From contig NW_026705569.1 of assembly GCF_029867415.1 (NCBI RefSeq), forward strand, positions 372,001 to 436,000: a DNA stretch of 64,000 nucleotides, written 5' to 3'. The notes under the pieces are model-generated. The model worked only from the letters and a program-made list of their open reading frames with translations, ran no database searches and was not told where the DNA came from. Shown in pieces: positions 23,472-34,000 of the stretch. The position numbers and the translations under genes are program-made. Position 1 is the first letter of the stretch. The number at the start of each line of letters is the position of its first letter. Source of the DNA: Vicia villosa (Eukaryota; Streptophyta; Magnoliopsida; Fabales; Fabaceae).

Positions 23472-25142
23472 ATGGAAGGTCTTGAACAAGAGAATCGTGA
23501 GCTACGTGAAGAGGTTGTTACTTTGAGATCTGGTGTGGATCGTCTCACTGCTCTGGTTGAGACATTGATGGCTGCTCAGAATCAGAATCAGAATCAAGTT
23601 CCTCCTCCCAATGCCCAAGCTCAGGGTCAGACCACTGTGATTTCTGAAATTGCTGCTACAACCATTCCTGCTATTCCTGTTGGTGCTACTCAGCAACGTA
23701 TGCCTAATGGATATCCCTGGGGCATGCCTGAAGGTTATTTGTCTGTTCCTGAGATGACTCGTCCATTGACTCCTGTTATGGTCAACACATCTCCTATTGT
23801 TCATACTGGTCCTTTTGTCCCAGAGCCCATTTATGATGCTGCTCCAAGCGAAATTCATGACAGAATGGATGGTTTCCAAGATCAGTTCGAAGAACTGCAA
23901 AAAGAGATGAAAGCCTTGCGTGGGAAAGAACTATTTGGAAAGAATGTGCATGATCTTTGCCTTGTTCCCAATGTGAAAGTACCTGCTAAGTTCAAGCTGC
24001 CTGAATTTGAGAAGTACAAAGGAAATTCCTGTCCTCAGGAACACCTGGTGATGTATATAAGGAAGATGTCCACTCACACTGATGATCAACGTCTGTTGAT
24101 TCACTATTTCCAAGACAGTTTGACTGGAGCTGCTTCTAAGTGGTATATGGGCCTTGATAGCACCCATATCCGCACTTTTAATGACTTAGCTGAAGCGTTT
24201 GTGAAGCAATACAAGTATAATGTGGACATGGCTCCTGATAGGGATCAATTGCGAGCTATGATGCAGAAAGAGAAGGAATCCTTCAAGGAATATGCTCAGA
24301 GATGGCGTGAGGTTGCCGCCCAAGTGATTCCTCCGATGGAAGAAAAAGAGATGACTAAGATTTTTCTGAAGACTCTTGGTCCGTTTTATTATGAGAAGAT
24401 GATTGCTAGTGCTCCTGTAGACTTCACTGAAATGGTGGGTATGGGTGTCAGATTGGAAGAAGCTGTGCGAGAAGGTCGTTTGGTTCGAAATGACAATTCA
24501 TCTGGTGGTGCGAAGAAGTATGGTTCTTCATTCCAGAAGAAGAAAGAATCAGATGCCAATGCTGTTTCTCATGGGAGGAATAGTCGATTCAGGAATCAAT
24601 CTCAACAAGTGGCGTCAGTAACTCCTGTCGTGAATTCAGTGCTTGTAGCTCCTGTTAATCAACAACCAGCAAGGCGAAATCCGTATCCTCGGGTTAATAT
24701 TGATCCTATCCCTATGACGTACACTGAACTGTATCCTGCTCTAATTCATAAGAAGTTGGTTCAACCAAGGTCACCACCTCCTGTGCCAGAGAAACTCCCT
24801 TGGTGGTATAAGGCTGATGCCACTTGTGCTTATCATCAGAATGCTTCTGGGCATGATTTGGAAAACTGTTGGGCCCTGAAGAATGAAGTCCAGAGATTGG
24901 TTCGTTCTGGTATGCTTTCTTTCTGTGATATTGGTCCAAATGTGCAGAACAATCCATTGCCAACTCATGAAGCGTCTGCTGTGAATATGGTATATGAATG
25001 TCCTGGGAAGACTCTTCCAGAGGTGAACGCTATTGTTGAAGATGAACCAAAGCCAGAGGTGCCAACCTTTGTGACCCATGGAAAGATGATTAAGAATTGG
25101 ATCACCATTGACATTCCTGAGTGTACTCATGTCTCAAAGTAA
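23472..25142 (+). CDS. Ogre A gag protein
   Basis: 556 residues from ATG 23472. A short N-terminal coiled coil (LEQENRELREEVVTL) is followed by a Q/P-rich linker. The retrotransposon gag capsid domain includes FKLPEFEKYKG, YFQDSLTGAASKWYMGL, FVKQYKYNVDMAPDRDQL and ESFKEYAQRWREVA. A zinc-knuckle-like module follows near residue 455 (CAYHQNASGHDLENCWALK, Cys-His-His-Cys spacing). The frame ends at TAA 25140-25142. No retropepsin Asp-Ser/Thr-Gly motif follows, although related Ogre elements encode protease here. Gag would form the cytoplasmic particle. Confidence 0.9.
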   Translation: MEGLEQENRELREEVVTLRSGVDRLTALVETLMAAQNQNQNQVPPPNAQAQGQTTVISEIAATTIPAIPVGATQQRMPNGYPWGMPEGYLSVPEMTRPLTPVMVNTSPIVHTGPFVPEPIYDAAPSEIHDRMDGFQDQFEELQKEMKALRGKELFGKNVHDLCLVPNVKVPAKFKLPEFEKYKGNSCPQEHLVMYIRKMSTHTDDQRLLIHYFQDSLTGAASKWYMGLDSTHIRTFNDLAEAFVKQYKYNVDMAPDRDQLRAMMQKEKESFKEYAQRWREVAAQVIPPMEEKEMTKIFLKTLGPFYYEKMIASAPVDFTEMVGMGVRLEEAVREGRLVRNDNSSGGAKKYGSSFQKKKESDANAVSHGRNSRFRNQSQQVASVTPVVNSVLVAPVNQQPARRNPYPRVNIDPIPMTYTELYPALIHKKLVQPRSPPPVPEKLPWWYKADATCAYHQNASGHDLENCWALKNEVQRLVRSGMLSFCDIGPNVQNNPLPTHEASAVNMVYECPGKTLPEVNAIVEDEPKPEVPTFVTHGKMIKNWITIDIPECTHVSK

Positions 25143-25399
25143 TTTGCTTTTATGTTTTTCAAAATCCTTTCATTCTGCCCAAGATGAAAGTGAAGTTGTT
25201 GGGGCTGTTTTCTGTTTGTTTTAAACATTAAAATCATCAATAAAAGTCATTTTGTTTCTACATATAAATGCTTTTTATCTTTTTGCTTTTTCTGGAAAGT
25301 GGTAACACAAAAAACCTTAAAAAATGTTTTCATTCCTTTCCATAATCTGCACGATTACATGTTTGCATATATCTTTCCTTTTCTTGAAATAATAATCAT
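25143..25399 (+). other. gag-pol spacer, candidate remnant of the Ogre intron
   Basis: T-rich sequence ending CATTTGTGCAG at about 25407, a good 3' splice site directly before the pol coding sequence. Ogre elements are known to carry an intron between gag-pro and pol. The protease-coding part expected before it is absent, so a deletion probably removed protease and the intron's left part. No convincing 5' splice donor was identified. Confidence 0.5.
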
Positions 25400-27070
25400 T
25401 TGTGCAGATTAATCAATAAAACCGTTGAAAGTAATGACCCTGCGCCCTCTCCTAACTTCGAGTGTCCTGTGTATGAGGCGGAAGAAGAGAGTGATGAATG
25501 TATTCCTGATGAGATTTCCCGACTGCTTGAGCACGAAGAAGACACTATTCAGCCATATAAAGAGCCATTGGAAGTCATCAACTTGGGTTCTGAAGAGGAT
25601 AAAAAGGAAGTCAAGATTGGGGCACTGCTTGGTCAAGATGTTAAGAAGAGGATGGTAGAGCTTCTTAAAGAGTATGTTGACATTTTTGCGTGGTCCTACA
25701 AAGATATGCCTGGACTGGACACAGATATTGTGGAGCATCGCTTGCCGTTGAAACCAGAATGTCCTCCTGTCAAGCAAAAGTTAAGAAGGAGTCATCCTGA
25801 TATGGCAGAAAAGATTAAGAATGAGGTCTTGAAGCAGATAGATGCAGGTTTCCTTGTCACTTCTGTATATCCTCAATGGATTGCCAATATTGTGCCTGTT
25901 CCAAAGAAAGACGGAAAAGTTCGCATGTGTGTGGATTATAGAGATTTGAACAAAGCCAGTCCGAAAGATGATTTTCCTCTACCTCACATTAATATGTTGG
26001 TAGATAGCACTGCAAAATTTGAAGTTTTCTCCTTTATGGATGGTTTTTCAGGATATAACCAGATTAAGATGGCACCTGAAGACATGGAAAAGACAACCTT
26101 TATCACACCATGGGGGACATTCTGTTACAAAGTGATGCCTTTTGGGTTGAAGAATGCTGGTGCGACATATCAGAGGGCCATGACTACTCTTTTCCATGAT
26201 ATGATGCACAAAGAAATTGAGGTTTATGTGGATGATATGATTGCCAAGTCCCGATCAGAAGAGGGGCACATGGAAGATCTGTTAAAGTTGTTTCAGCGTT
26301 TGAGAAAGTATCGTCTCCGCTTAAACCCAAACAAATGCACCTTTGGTGTCCGTTCTGGAAAGTTATTGGGTTTTGTTGTCAGTCAGAGAGGAATTGAAGT
26401 AGATCCTGATAAAGTCAAAGCAATTCAGGAAATGCCAGCACCAAAGACTGAAAAACAAGTGAGAGGTTTCCTCGGACGTCTGAATTATATCTCCAGGTTC
26501 ATTTCCAATATGACTGCTACCTGTGAGCCAATCTTCAAGTTGTTAAAGAAAAATCAGGGATGTGTGTGGAATGAAGATTGTCAGAAAGCTTTTGACAACA
26601 TCAAAGAATATCTGCTTGAACCTCCTATTTTGCTTCCTCCAGTTGAGGGAAGACCTCTGATTATGTACCTCACAGTGCTTGAGAATTCAATGGGATGTGT
26701 GTTGGGTCAGCATGACGAGTCTGGTCGAAAAGAGTATGCAATATACTACCTTAGCAAAAAGTTTACCGAGTGCGAAACAAGATACTCGCTGCTTGAGAAA
26801 ACTTGCTGTGCTTTGGTGTGGGCTGCTCGCCGACTGAGACAGTATATGTTGAACCACACCACCCTATTGATCTCCAAAATGGATCCAATCAAGTATGTAT
26901 TTGAGAAACCTGCATTAACTGAAAGGATTGCTCGCTGGCAAATGTTACTATCAGAATATGATATTGAATATCGAGCTCAGAAAGCTGTGAAAGGAAGTGT
27001 GTTGGCAGAGTACCTCGCTCACTTGATGATCATCAATCTATCAGGATGGACTTCCCAGATGAAGATATAA
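25400..27070 (+). CDS. Ogre A pol: reverse transcriptase and gypsy RNase H
   Basis: About 550 codons, with no natural ATG because it is probably reached by splicing. The leader has CPVYEAEEESDE and DEISRLLEHEE. RT motifs are KVRMCVDYRDLNKASPKDDF, FMDGFSGYNQIKM, ITPWGTFCYKVMPFGLKNAG and catalytic YVDD in EVYVDDMIAKS, then LGFVVSQRGIEVDPDKVKAI and FLGRLNYISRFI. The gypsy RNase H region has GCVLGQHDES, YYLSKKFTECETRYS and LEKTCCALVWA. The frame is lost after EYLAHL, where the sequence passes to the next frame (overlap 27046-27070). A few missing bases there would explain it. RT motifs are intact. Confidence 0.92.
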   Translation: MCRLINKTVESNDPAPSPNFECPVYEAEEESDECIPDEISRLLEHEEDTIQPYKEPLEVINLGSEEDKKEVKIGALLGQDVKKRMVELLKEYVDIFAWSYKDMPGLDTDIVEHRLPLKPECPPVKQKLRRSHPDMAEKIKNEVLKQIDAGFLVTSVYPQWIANIVPVPKKDGKVRMCVDYRDLNKASPKDDFPLPHINMLVDSTAKFEVFSFMDGFSGYNQIKMAPEDMEKTTFITPWGTFCYKVMPFGLKNAGATYQRAMTTLFHDMMHKEIEVYVDDMIAKSRSEEGHMEDLLKLFQRLRKYRLRLNPNKCTFGVRSGKLLGFVVSQRGIEVDPDKVKAIQEMPAPKTEKQVRGFLGRLNYISRFISNMTATCEPIFKLLKKNQGCVWNEDCQKAFDNIKEYLLEPPILLPPVEGRPLIMYLTVLENSMGCVLGQHDESGRKEYAIYYLSKKFTECETRYSLLEKTCCALVWAARRLRQYMLNHTTLLISKMDPIKYVFEKPALTERIARWQMLLSEYDIEYRAQKAVKGSVLAEYLAHLMIINLSGWTSQMKI

Positions 27071-28863
27071 TGTATTTAAGATCTCAAGATTGGGATGAAC
27101 CATTGCCAGAAGAAGGACCTGATCCCGAATCCAAATGGGGTTTGATTTTTGATGGAGCTTCTAATATTCATGGCCATGGAATTGGCGCCATTATCATCAC
27201 TCCACATGGATCACATGTTCCTTTCACTGCAAGAATATGTTTTGATTGTACAAACAATATTGCTGAGTATGAAGCTTGCATCATGGGACTTGAAGAGGCC
27301 ATTAATTTGAGAATTAAGATTCTTGATGTTTATGGAGATTCTGCACTTGTGATTAATCAGATTAAAGGAGAATGGGAAACTCGTCATCCTGGTTTAATCC
27401 CTTACAAAGATTACGCCAGAAGGTTGTTGACATTCTTCAACAAAGTTGAATTCCACCACATCCCTCGAGATGAGAATCAGATGGCCGATGCTTTAGCCAC
27501 GTTGTCTTCCATGTACAAAGTGAATTTCCATAATGAGGAACCTCAAATTACAATCAGGCGTCTTGATAGACCTGCTCATGTATTTGCAGTTGAGGAAGCA
27601 ACAGATGAAAAGCCTTGGTATTTCGATATTAAGCACTTCCTCCAGACTCAAGAGTACCCACTTGGGGCATCAAATAAAGATAAGAAAACTTTGAGGAGAT
27701 TGGCTGGCAGTTTCTTCATCAATGCTGATGTTTTATATAAAAGGAATTATGACATGGTTTTGCTCAGATGCGTGGATAGACACGAAGCAGACATGTTGAT
27801 GCATGAAATTCATGAAGGTTCTTTTGGTACCCATGCCAATGGACATTCGATGGCTAAAAAGATGCTTAGAGCAGGTTACTATTGGTTGACAATGGAATCT
27901 GACTGCTACAAGTTTGTAAAGAAGTGTCACAAGTGTCAAGTGTATGCTGACAAGATTCATGTGCCTCCGACGCTTCTCAATGTTATTTCTTCTCCATGGC
28001 CTTTCTCTATGTGGGGTATTGATATGATTGGCATGATTGAACCCAAGGCTTCGAATGGACATCGATTCATCCTGGTAGCAATCGATTACTTCACCAAGTG
28101 GGTAGAAGCTGCTTCATATGCTAATGTAACAAAGCAAGTTGTGGTCAGATTTATTAAGAACAACATCATCTGCAGATATGGTGTACCGAGCAAGATCATC
28201 ACTGATAATGGCTCGAATTTGAACAATAGCATGATGAGAGAACTGTGTGAAAGCTTCAAGATTGAACATCACAACTCCTCGCCTTATAGGCCAAAGATGA
28301 ATGGAGCTGTTGAAGCAGCAAATAAGAACATTAAGAAAATTGTGCAAAAGATGGTTGTTACGTACAAGGACTGGCATGAGATGCTCCCATTTGCTTTGCA
28401 TGGGTACCGTACATCTGTTCGTACTTCAACCGGGGCAACTCCCTTTTCTTTGGTTTATGGCATGGAAGCAGTGCTCCCTATTGAGGTTGAGATTCCATCA
28501 TTGAGAATTTTAATGGAAACCAAGTTGTCTGAGGCTGAATGGTGTCAGAGCAGGTTTGATCAATTGAATTTGATAGAAGAAAAGAGAATGACGGCTTTAT
28601 GCCATGGTCAGTTATACCAGAAAAGAATGAAGAAAGCATTTGATAAGAAGGTTCGACCTCGTGTATTCAGAGAAGGCGACCTCGTGCTCAAAAGGATCTT
28701 GTCTTTCACCTCCGATTCAAGGGGCAAGTGGACTCCTAATTTTGAAGGACCATATGTTGTTAAGAAAGCCTTCTCTGGCGGTGCATTAATTCTTGCAACT
28801 ATGGATGGAGAAGAGCTCCCACGTCCCGTGAATGCTGATGTAGTCAAGAAATACTTCGCCTAA
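27046..28863 (+). CDS. Ogre A pol: plant-type RNase H (aRNH) and integrase
   Basis: 605 codons in the shifted frame. Residues 30-160 are the second, archaeal/plant-type RNase H of Tat elements (LIFDGASNIHGHGIGAII, NNIAEYEACIMGLEEA, GDSALVINQI, ENQMADALATL). The integrase has an H2C2 zinc domain (HEIHEGSFGTHANGHS through CHKCQ) and the DDE core: Asp in WGIDMIG, Asp in KIITDNGSN, Glu in MNGAVEAANKNIKK. The C-terminal GDLVLKRI region follows. Stop at 28861-28863. Integrase inserts cDNA in the nucleus, and all catalytic residues are present. Structured 3' UTR begins within 20 nt. Confidence 0.92.
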   Translation: MDFPDEDIMYLRSQDWDEPLPEEGPDPESKWGLIFDGASNIHGHGIGAIIITPHGSHVPFTARICFDCTNNIAEYEACIMGLEEAINLRIKILDVYGDSALVINQIKGEWETRHPGLIPYKDYARRLLTFFNKVEFHHIPRDENQMADALATLSSMYKVNFHNEEPQITIRRLDRPAHVFAVEEATDEKPWYFDIKHFLQTQEYPLGASNKDKKTLRRLAGSFFINADVLYKRNYDMVLLRCVDRHEADMLMHEIHEGSFGTHANGHSMAKKMLRAGYYWLTMESDCYKFVKKCHKCQVYADKIHVPPTLLNVISSPWPFSMWGIDMIGMIEPKASNGHRFILVAIDYFTKWVEAASYANVTKQVVVRFIKNNIICRYGVPSKIITDNGSNLNNSMMRELCESFKIEHHNSSPYRPKMNGAVEAANKNIKKIVQKMVVTYKDWHEMLPFALHGYRTSVRTSTGATPFSLVYGMEAVLPIEVEIPSLRILMETKLSEAEWCQSRFDQLNLIEEKRMTALCHGQLYQKRMKKAFDKKVRPRVFREGDLVLKRILSFTSDSRGKWTPNFEGPYVVKKAFSGGALILATMDGEELPRPVNADVVKKYFA

Positions 28864-28881
28864 ATAATAAAAGAACAGCTC

Positions 28882-29025
28882 GCTAAGTTGAAAACCCGAA
28901 AGGGCGGCTTAGGCAAAAAAGAGCGTCTCGGTGGATTAAAAACCCGAAAGGGCGGTCCAGGCAAAAATTAGAGACATAAACAGAATAAAATACCCGGTGG
29001 ATTGAAAACCCGAAAGGGCGGTCCA
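28882..29025 (+). ncRNA. Three post-pol hairpins with GAAA loops (Ogre A)
   Basis: Three tandem stem-loops follow the pol stop. Unit 1: CTAAGTTG (28883-28890) pairs with CGGCTTAG (28905-28912), then a 4-A bulge, CCC/GGG and a GAAA tetraloop. Units 2 and 3 use TGGATT/GGTCCA outer stems (from 28932 and 28998) with the same CCC-GAAA-GGG tip. Each is followed by GGCAAAA. Element B has the same architecture with different paired bases at 45845-45923. Role unknown; a structured RNA signal is inferred. Confidence 0.6.
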
Positions 29026-29654
29026 GGCAAAAGTTAGGGATTCATGGCAAGTAACTACATCAGACAAGACTTGATCATCAGCAGTCATCTGTTTATCATG
29101 AAGAAGTTCGACACTTCTCAACGGAAGCCTTTGCTCAGGAATTTCCAGTTGAGAGAGAGGATGGGGTCATTACATTTCAATGTACCTTTTCCACAAAATT
29201 ACCACTTTCCAAACTTTGTAATAATCCATGGGGTCTTGCGTTTTGCAGGCTACCATTCCATTAAAAAAGTTTGAGCCTTTATCTTTTTATTGGCAATCTT
29301 ATTTCTTTCATATCTCTCAAAATGTCATTTATTGTTGATAGTAATTTTTTAAACAAAGAGAAAATTGATTTCAACAAAATCCTTTTGAAAATTATAAAAG
29401 AAGTTTTACTTTGATTCATGAGTGCATCACAAGGAATGAATATGTTGATGCAGAAGAACGTATTCCACTTAATACACCTTTGGCCTGGTTCGAGTTTGGT
29501 TTAGAACTCAACTACGGTGTTCTCTCAACTTCAATGTTCCCTAGTGTTGGGCAGCATATATTTTTGAAGCCATCAAAAGATTGATAGCAGTTTCTGCTCT
29601 GGTGTTCAGCTTGGGACATGCTTGATTATGTCATCTTTGTACACCGTCTCTTTT
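29026..29654. other. Ogre A 3' untranslated region, unstructured part
   Basis: No coding frame with family features. It lies between the post-pol hairpins and the hairpin array and is noncoding by position. Confidence 0.6.
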
Positions 29655-30630
29655 ATATCATCAGTGGTACGGTGGTATATATCTCTTCATGCCTTCAGTG
29701 GAACGTTGGTATGTGTTATCGTTAGTGGTACGGCGATACATCTCTTTCTACCTCCAGTGGGACGTTGGTAATTCACCTTCAGTGGAACGTTGGTGTATTT
29801 TGTTATCTTCATCGTCAGTGATACGTCGATGTATTTCTCTTCAATACCTTCAGTGGAACGTGGGTATGTGTTATCGTTAGTGGTACGGCGATACATCTCT
29901 TTCTACCTCCAGTGGGACGTTGGTAGTTCACCTTCAGTGGAACGTTGGTGTATTTTGTTATCTTCATCGTCAGTGGTACGTCGATGTATTTCTCTTCAAT
30001 ACCTTCAGTGGAACGTGGGTATGTGTTATCGTTAGTGGTACGGCGATACATCTCTTTCTACCTCCAGTGGGACGTTGGTAGTTCACCTTCAGTGGAACGT
30101 TGGTGTATTTTGTTATCTTCATCGTCAGTGGTACGTCGATGTATTTCTCTTCAATACCTTCAGTGGAACGTGGGTATGTGTTATCATTAGTGGTACGGCG
30201 ATACATCTCTTTCTACCTCCAGTGGGACGTTGGTAGTTCACCTTCAGTGGAACGTTGGTGTATTTTGTTATCTTCATCGTCAGTGGTACGTCGATGTATT
30301 TCTCTTCAATACCTTCAGTGGAACGTTGGTATGTGTTATCGTCAGTGGTACGGCGGTACATCTCTTTCATCGTCAGTGGTACGTCGATGAATCATCTCTT
30401 TCTATATCATCAGTGGTACGGTGGTATATATCTCTTCATGCCTTCAGTGGAACGTTGGTATGTGTTATCGTCAGTGGTACGGCGGTACATCTCTTTCATC
30501 GTCAGTGGTACGTCGATGAATCATCTCTTTCTATATCATCAGTGGTACGGTGGTATATATCTCTTCATGCCTTCAGTGGAACGTCAGTGGTACGGCGGTA
30601 CATCTCTTCAATCATCAGTGGTACGATGGT
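29655..30630 (+). repeat. Tandem hairpin array with constant AGTGG core (Ogre A 3' UTR)
   Basis: About thirty units at 24-35-nt spacing, grouped in a 155-bp higher-order repeat (29848, 30003, 30158 and so on) and then a 129-bp one. Each unit has a 14-nt core like TTCAGTGGAACGTT or GTCAGTGGTACGTC between complementary stems. Stems vary: ATACC/GGTAT (29844-29848 with 29863-29867), CTACC/GGTAG (29903-29907 with 29922-29926), CACC/GGTG, CATC/GATG, TATC/GATA, TATC/GGTA. In A-type cores the inner TTC/GAA alternates with TCC/GGA. Open frames here on both strands look like by-products of the repeats. Confidence 0.85.
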
Positions 30631-30659
30631 GTGATTTCTGTTAACGGAAGATTGGCGTT

Positions 30660-30950
30660 CTGATTCAGGATGCATACTTCCTCATCCCCAGTGAAAGAGG
30701 ATGATCCCCTTTTTCTCATCCCCAGTGAAAGAGGATGCTATAACCTCTCTGACGTGAAGTGTTTTCCCCAGAGAAGTTTCTTTTCCCACCAAAGTTCCGT
30801 CTCTCCAACAAAGTCTTGCCTTCCCCAGTGGAACTTCTAAGACGTTTGTTTCCCCAGCGGAGTTATAGCAAGACATTTGTTCTCCCTAGTGGATCACTTG
30901 TTACTCCCCAATGTTGTCATGCTTTATTATCATCACATGCATTCATTAAC
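30660..30950 (+). repeat. CCCCAGTG-motif region (Ogre A 3' UTR)
   Basis: Diverged continuation of the array. CATCCCCAGTGAAAGAGGATG occurs twice (about 30683 and 30718), with CATCC/GGATG stems around a loop holding CAGTG. Further CCCCAG(T/C)GGA motifs lie at about 30823-30865. This region runs toward the polypurine tract. Confidence 0.6.
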
Positions 30951-31052
30951 ATTGCATCTTAGGCTCAAAAATTGTGTTTTATATATTTAAGTCTCTTCGA
31001 TTTTTGTCAAAACGAAGATTTCCAATCATCGTATCTCCAAATCGAAGAAACT

Positions 31053-31066
31053 TAAATAGGGGCATC
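31053..31066 (+). other. Ogre A polypurine tract
   Basis: TAAATAGGGGCATC directly before the 3' LTR. The AGGGGCA core matches the tract of element B. It would prime plus-strand DNA synthesis. Confidence 0.65.
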
Positions 31067-34000
31067 TTTCATACCCCAATTTTTGACCCTAAGATCATAC
31101 ATCAATTTCATTCAATCATCAATCAAGAGCACCATTGTGAAGCTTTATCTTTGATACTGTGATTATCTCTGAGGGGAATTATCGAGCATTTATAGCTTTT
31201 TTATTTGTTTATACTAACCAAAAAAAATCAAAAATGTATGTTTTGTCTCTTTTGTTTATATTTTACAGGTGAAAGATCGGGCAAAAAATCAAAACAGTGC
31301 AAGAAAACAATTTTTGAAAATTTTGAAGGTGGAAATCGATTTACCCCTGTGGGAAATCGATTTCCTGTGCGCAAAATTCAAAAAAATATAAGAGGGAAGC
31401 TTGACATCATTTTGGCACCTTTTTTATTTGATCATTTATCAATTTTCCACCTCATCAAAATTAACTCATTCATTAAACCCTCTTTAACCCCATTTTACCA
31501 CTTTTTACCATTTAATTGCCACTTTAATCACCAATTAAACACAAGTTAATCACCAAACACAAAAAGACCAATTTGCCACTACTCTTGCTCCAACTCTATA
31601 AATAGAGCCCTCTACTCTCTCATTTCTCAAGCTTGGAGAGCCAAAAAATTGCTTGCAAATTCATTTCTCACCCTTTCCAAAACCCTCACCCAAAGTTCAT
31701 TTTCATAAGATTAGTAAGGTTTACATTGAATCTTGCTAATTTTGAACTAAGCCTCCTACATTTCACTCTTTTCTTTGATTGTTCATCTCCATACTTGAAG
31801 GATCTACACTTTGTGCTTGTTCTTGAAGCTACTTCAACACTTTAATTCAAGAATTGGTAAATTTCTCAATTCTAAGATGTAGATCTTTGTTGCTTGTGTT
31901 CAATGCATCTTTGATGCTATATTGGTGCTATTTGATGGTGATTTGATGGAAAATTCGTGCTCCTATGGATATGTGATCATAAGGTGTTTGTATGTTTGCC
32001 AAAATCAAGTTTCAAAGTTCATAATGCTGTTTTTTTGAAAACTGTGCGCAGGAAATCGATTTCCTACAGAGGGAAATCGATTTCCACTCTGTTTTTTGCG
32101 CCCAAAACTGAACTCTGCACTCAGGAAATCGATTTCCTACAGAGGTAAATCGATTTCCAGTAAGGCAGAATGTGTTTTTTGCCTTTTTTATGCTTGTTTT
32201 GGCTTCCTACTTCCTCCACTTCATTAATATCATTGGATCTAGGATGTTGATAGGTTTGAAATGACCTAATCCATAATATTAGATGAATGATATTAATGAT
32301 AGTGTGAGTTGATTATCTTTTGTGAATTTTATTCTTCTTCCTCCATTTCATTAATATCATTGGATCTAGGATGTTGATAAGTTTGAAAGAACCAAATCCA
32401 TAATATTAGATGAATGATATTAATGATAGTGTGAGTTGATTATCTTTATGCATTTTATCTTCTCCTTCTCCTTTTTTTCTTTTGATCGATGAAAGTCTTA
32501 ATGCCTTGAGAATTCTTATGGATTCTTGGTGAAGACTAGATCGTTACCTATTTTCTTTTCGTGCGGTATTGCTTTCGGAAGGCGATCTACATATCGTTCT
32601 TCTCGCATGCATTAGCACATAAAGTTTTGACCGGCCTCGTTGTAGGGTGATTTCTACATAAATCACTTGGCGATCTGCTTAACATAGCGCAATATTTCGT
32701 GTCCCGAATAAAAAAGATCAAATATGGAAGAGAATTGTATGCGGTTGATTTAAGACTTGTGGAGGTTTTTTTATCGTGTAGTCGCTATGATTTTATCAAG
32801 CTTCTGATAAGCCCCATTGACTTTAAATCCGAGTACATCATTCACTCACCATAGATCTTCCTACTAACTTTGATAACATACTTGACAAGTTTCAAGATGG
32901 TTATCTTTAACATTTAACAACTAACTTTAATTTCCGCACCTTTATATTACCGCTCTTTATATTACCGCTTTTTATATTTCTCGCCTTATCGCTTTACTTT
33001 ATCATTTCATCATATTTACTTTCCGCCATTTTTCCTTTGTCCACTTGGACCATACTTTATCTTTACTTGCTAAAACACTAATAAATAACCAAAAATCTAA
33101 AAAAAATACATAAGGCTCTCTTTGGACTATCGATTACTATCCCTAGCACTTTGGAGATTCGGACTTATGGACCTAGTACCTTTGGACTCATTCTATTACT
33201 ATCTTGTGATTGTTCTGTCTGTCTGGCATTGTTCTGTTGTATGTTTATGTGTGCAGGTATTTCCTTGAAAGCCCTTGATGGTTAATTCCAAGGCATTGAT
33301 ATAAGGATTTTACCCGAAAACAGCCGTTACTCTGCCCGATTTTCGTCAGAATTTTAATGTGCTTAATGAAAAATGGTGCTAAGACAATAAGTTCATCTGG
33401 ATCCCCAAGGGTTAATGTGTTGGTATTGATAAATCCAAAGGATGGGAAAACTACCTTGGCTCTTAATGTCAAGTGTTGGCTTCTTATTCGGTTAGACTGT
33501 TTCTTTCCTTAGCTTTTATTTTATGCATTAGGTTAGCCTCTTCATCTCCTCCCATTCTTAAATTTTCAAAATCTTCCCCCTTTTTCCAAAATATTCTTAT
33601 GTTTGCAAACCTTTTCAAAACTTTTTTCTTAAAAATATCTTTCGCCCTTAGTGGCTTTTCTTCAAAAGTTTAGACACCGTTAATTGTTGAAACGAGTGGT
33701 TATACCCCACGATTTTGAAATTGATTGATAATAACGAGATCTTTTCCGCGTGAGAGAGCTAGTGGCATACTCGTTGATTTTATCCGAGTTGGCGCCCTTC
33801 TTTCATTTGCGATGCAAAGAACTTGTTTGTTCTCATGCTCAAGATCAATGGCTGAGTATTTCTCTCTAATGACAACAAAGTGTTTATTCGTTTTAAAAAA
33901 TGTTTTTTCCCTTTAAGCGGAACTACATTAGCTCTGACTTCTCCATTGCACCGAGGAGGTATGTAGGCCCAAGGCTTAACGCTTTGCCGAGCTTATTTTA

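Noticed and set aside
29655..30630. CRISPR array
   Set aside because: Regular repeats are present, but spacers are not unique, units form a higher-order repeat, and the setting is a plant retrotransposon.
29689..30644. Overlapping 60-130 codon frames on both strands with repeated VERWYVLS- or VPLKVNYQ-like peptides
   Set aside because: Open in several frames at once because the DNA is a tandem repeat. The RNA/DNA fold, not a peptide, is what is conserved.
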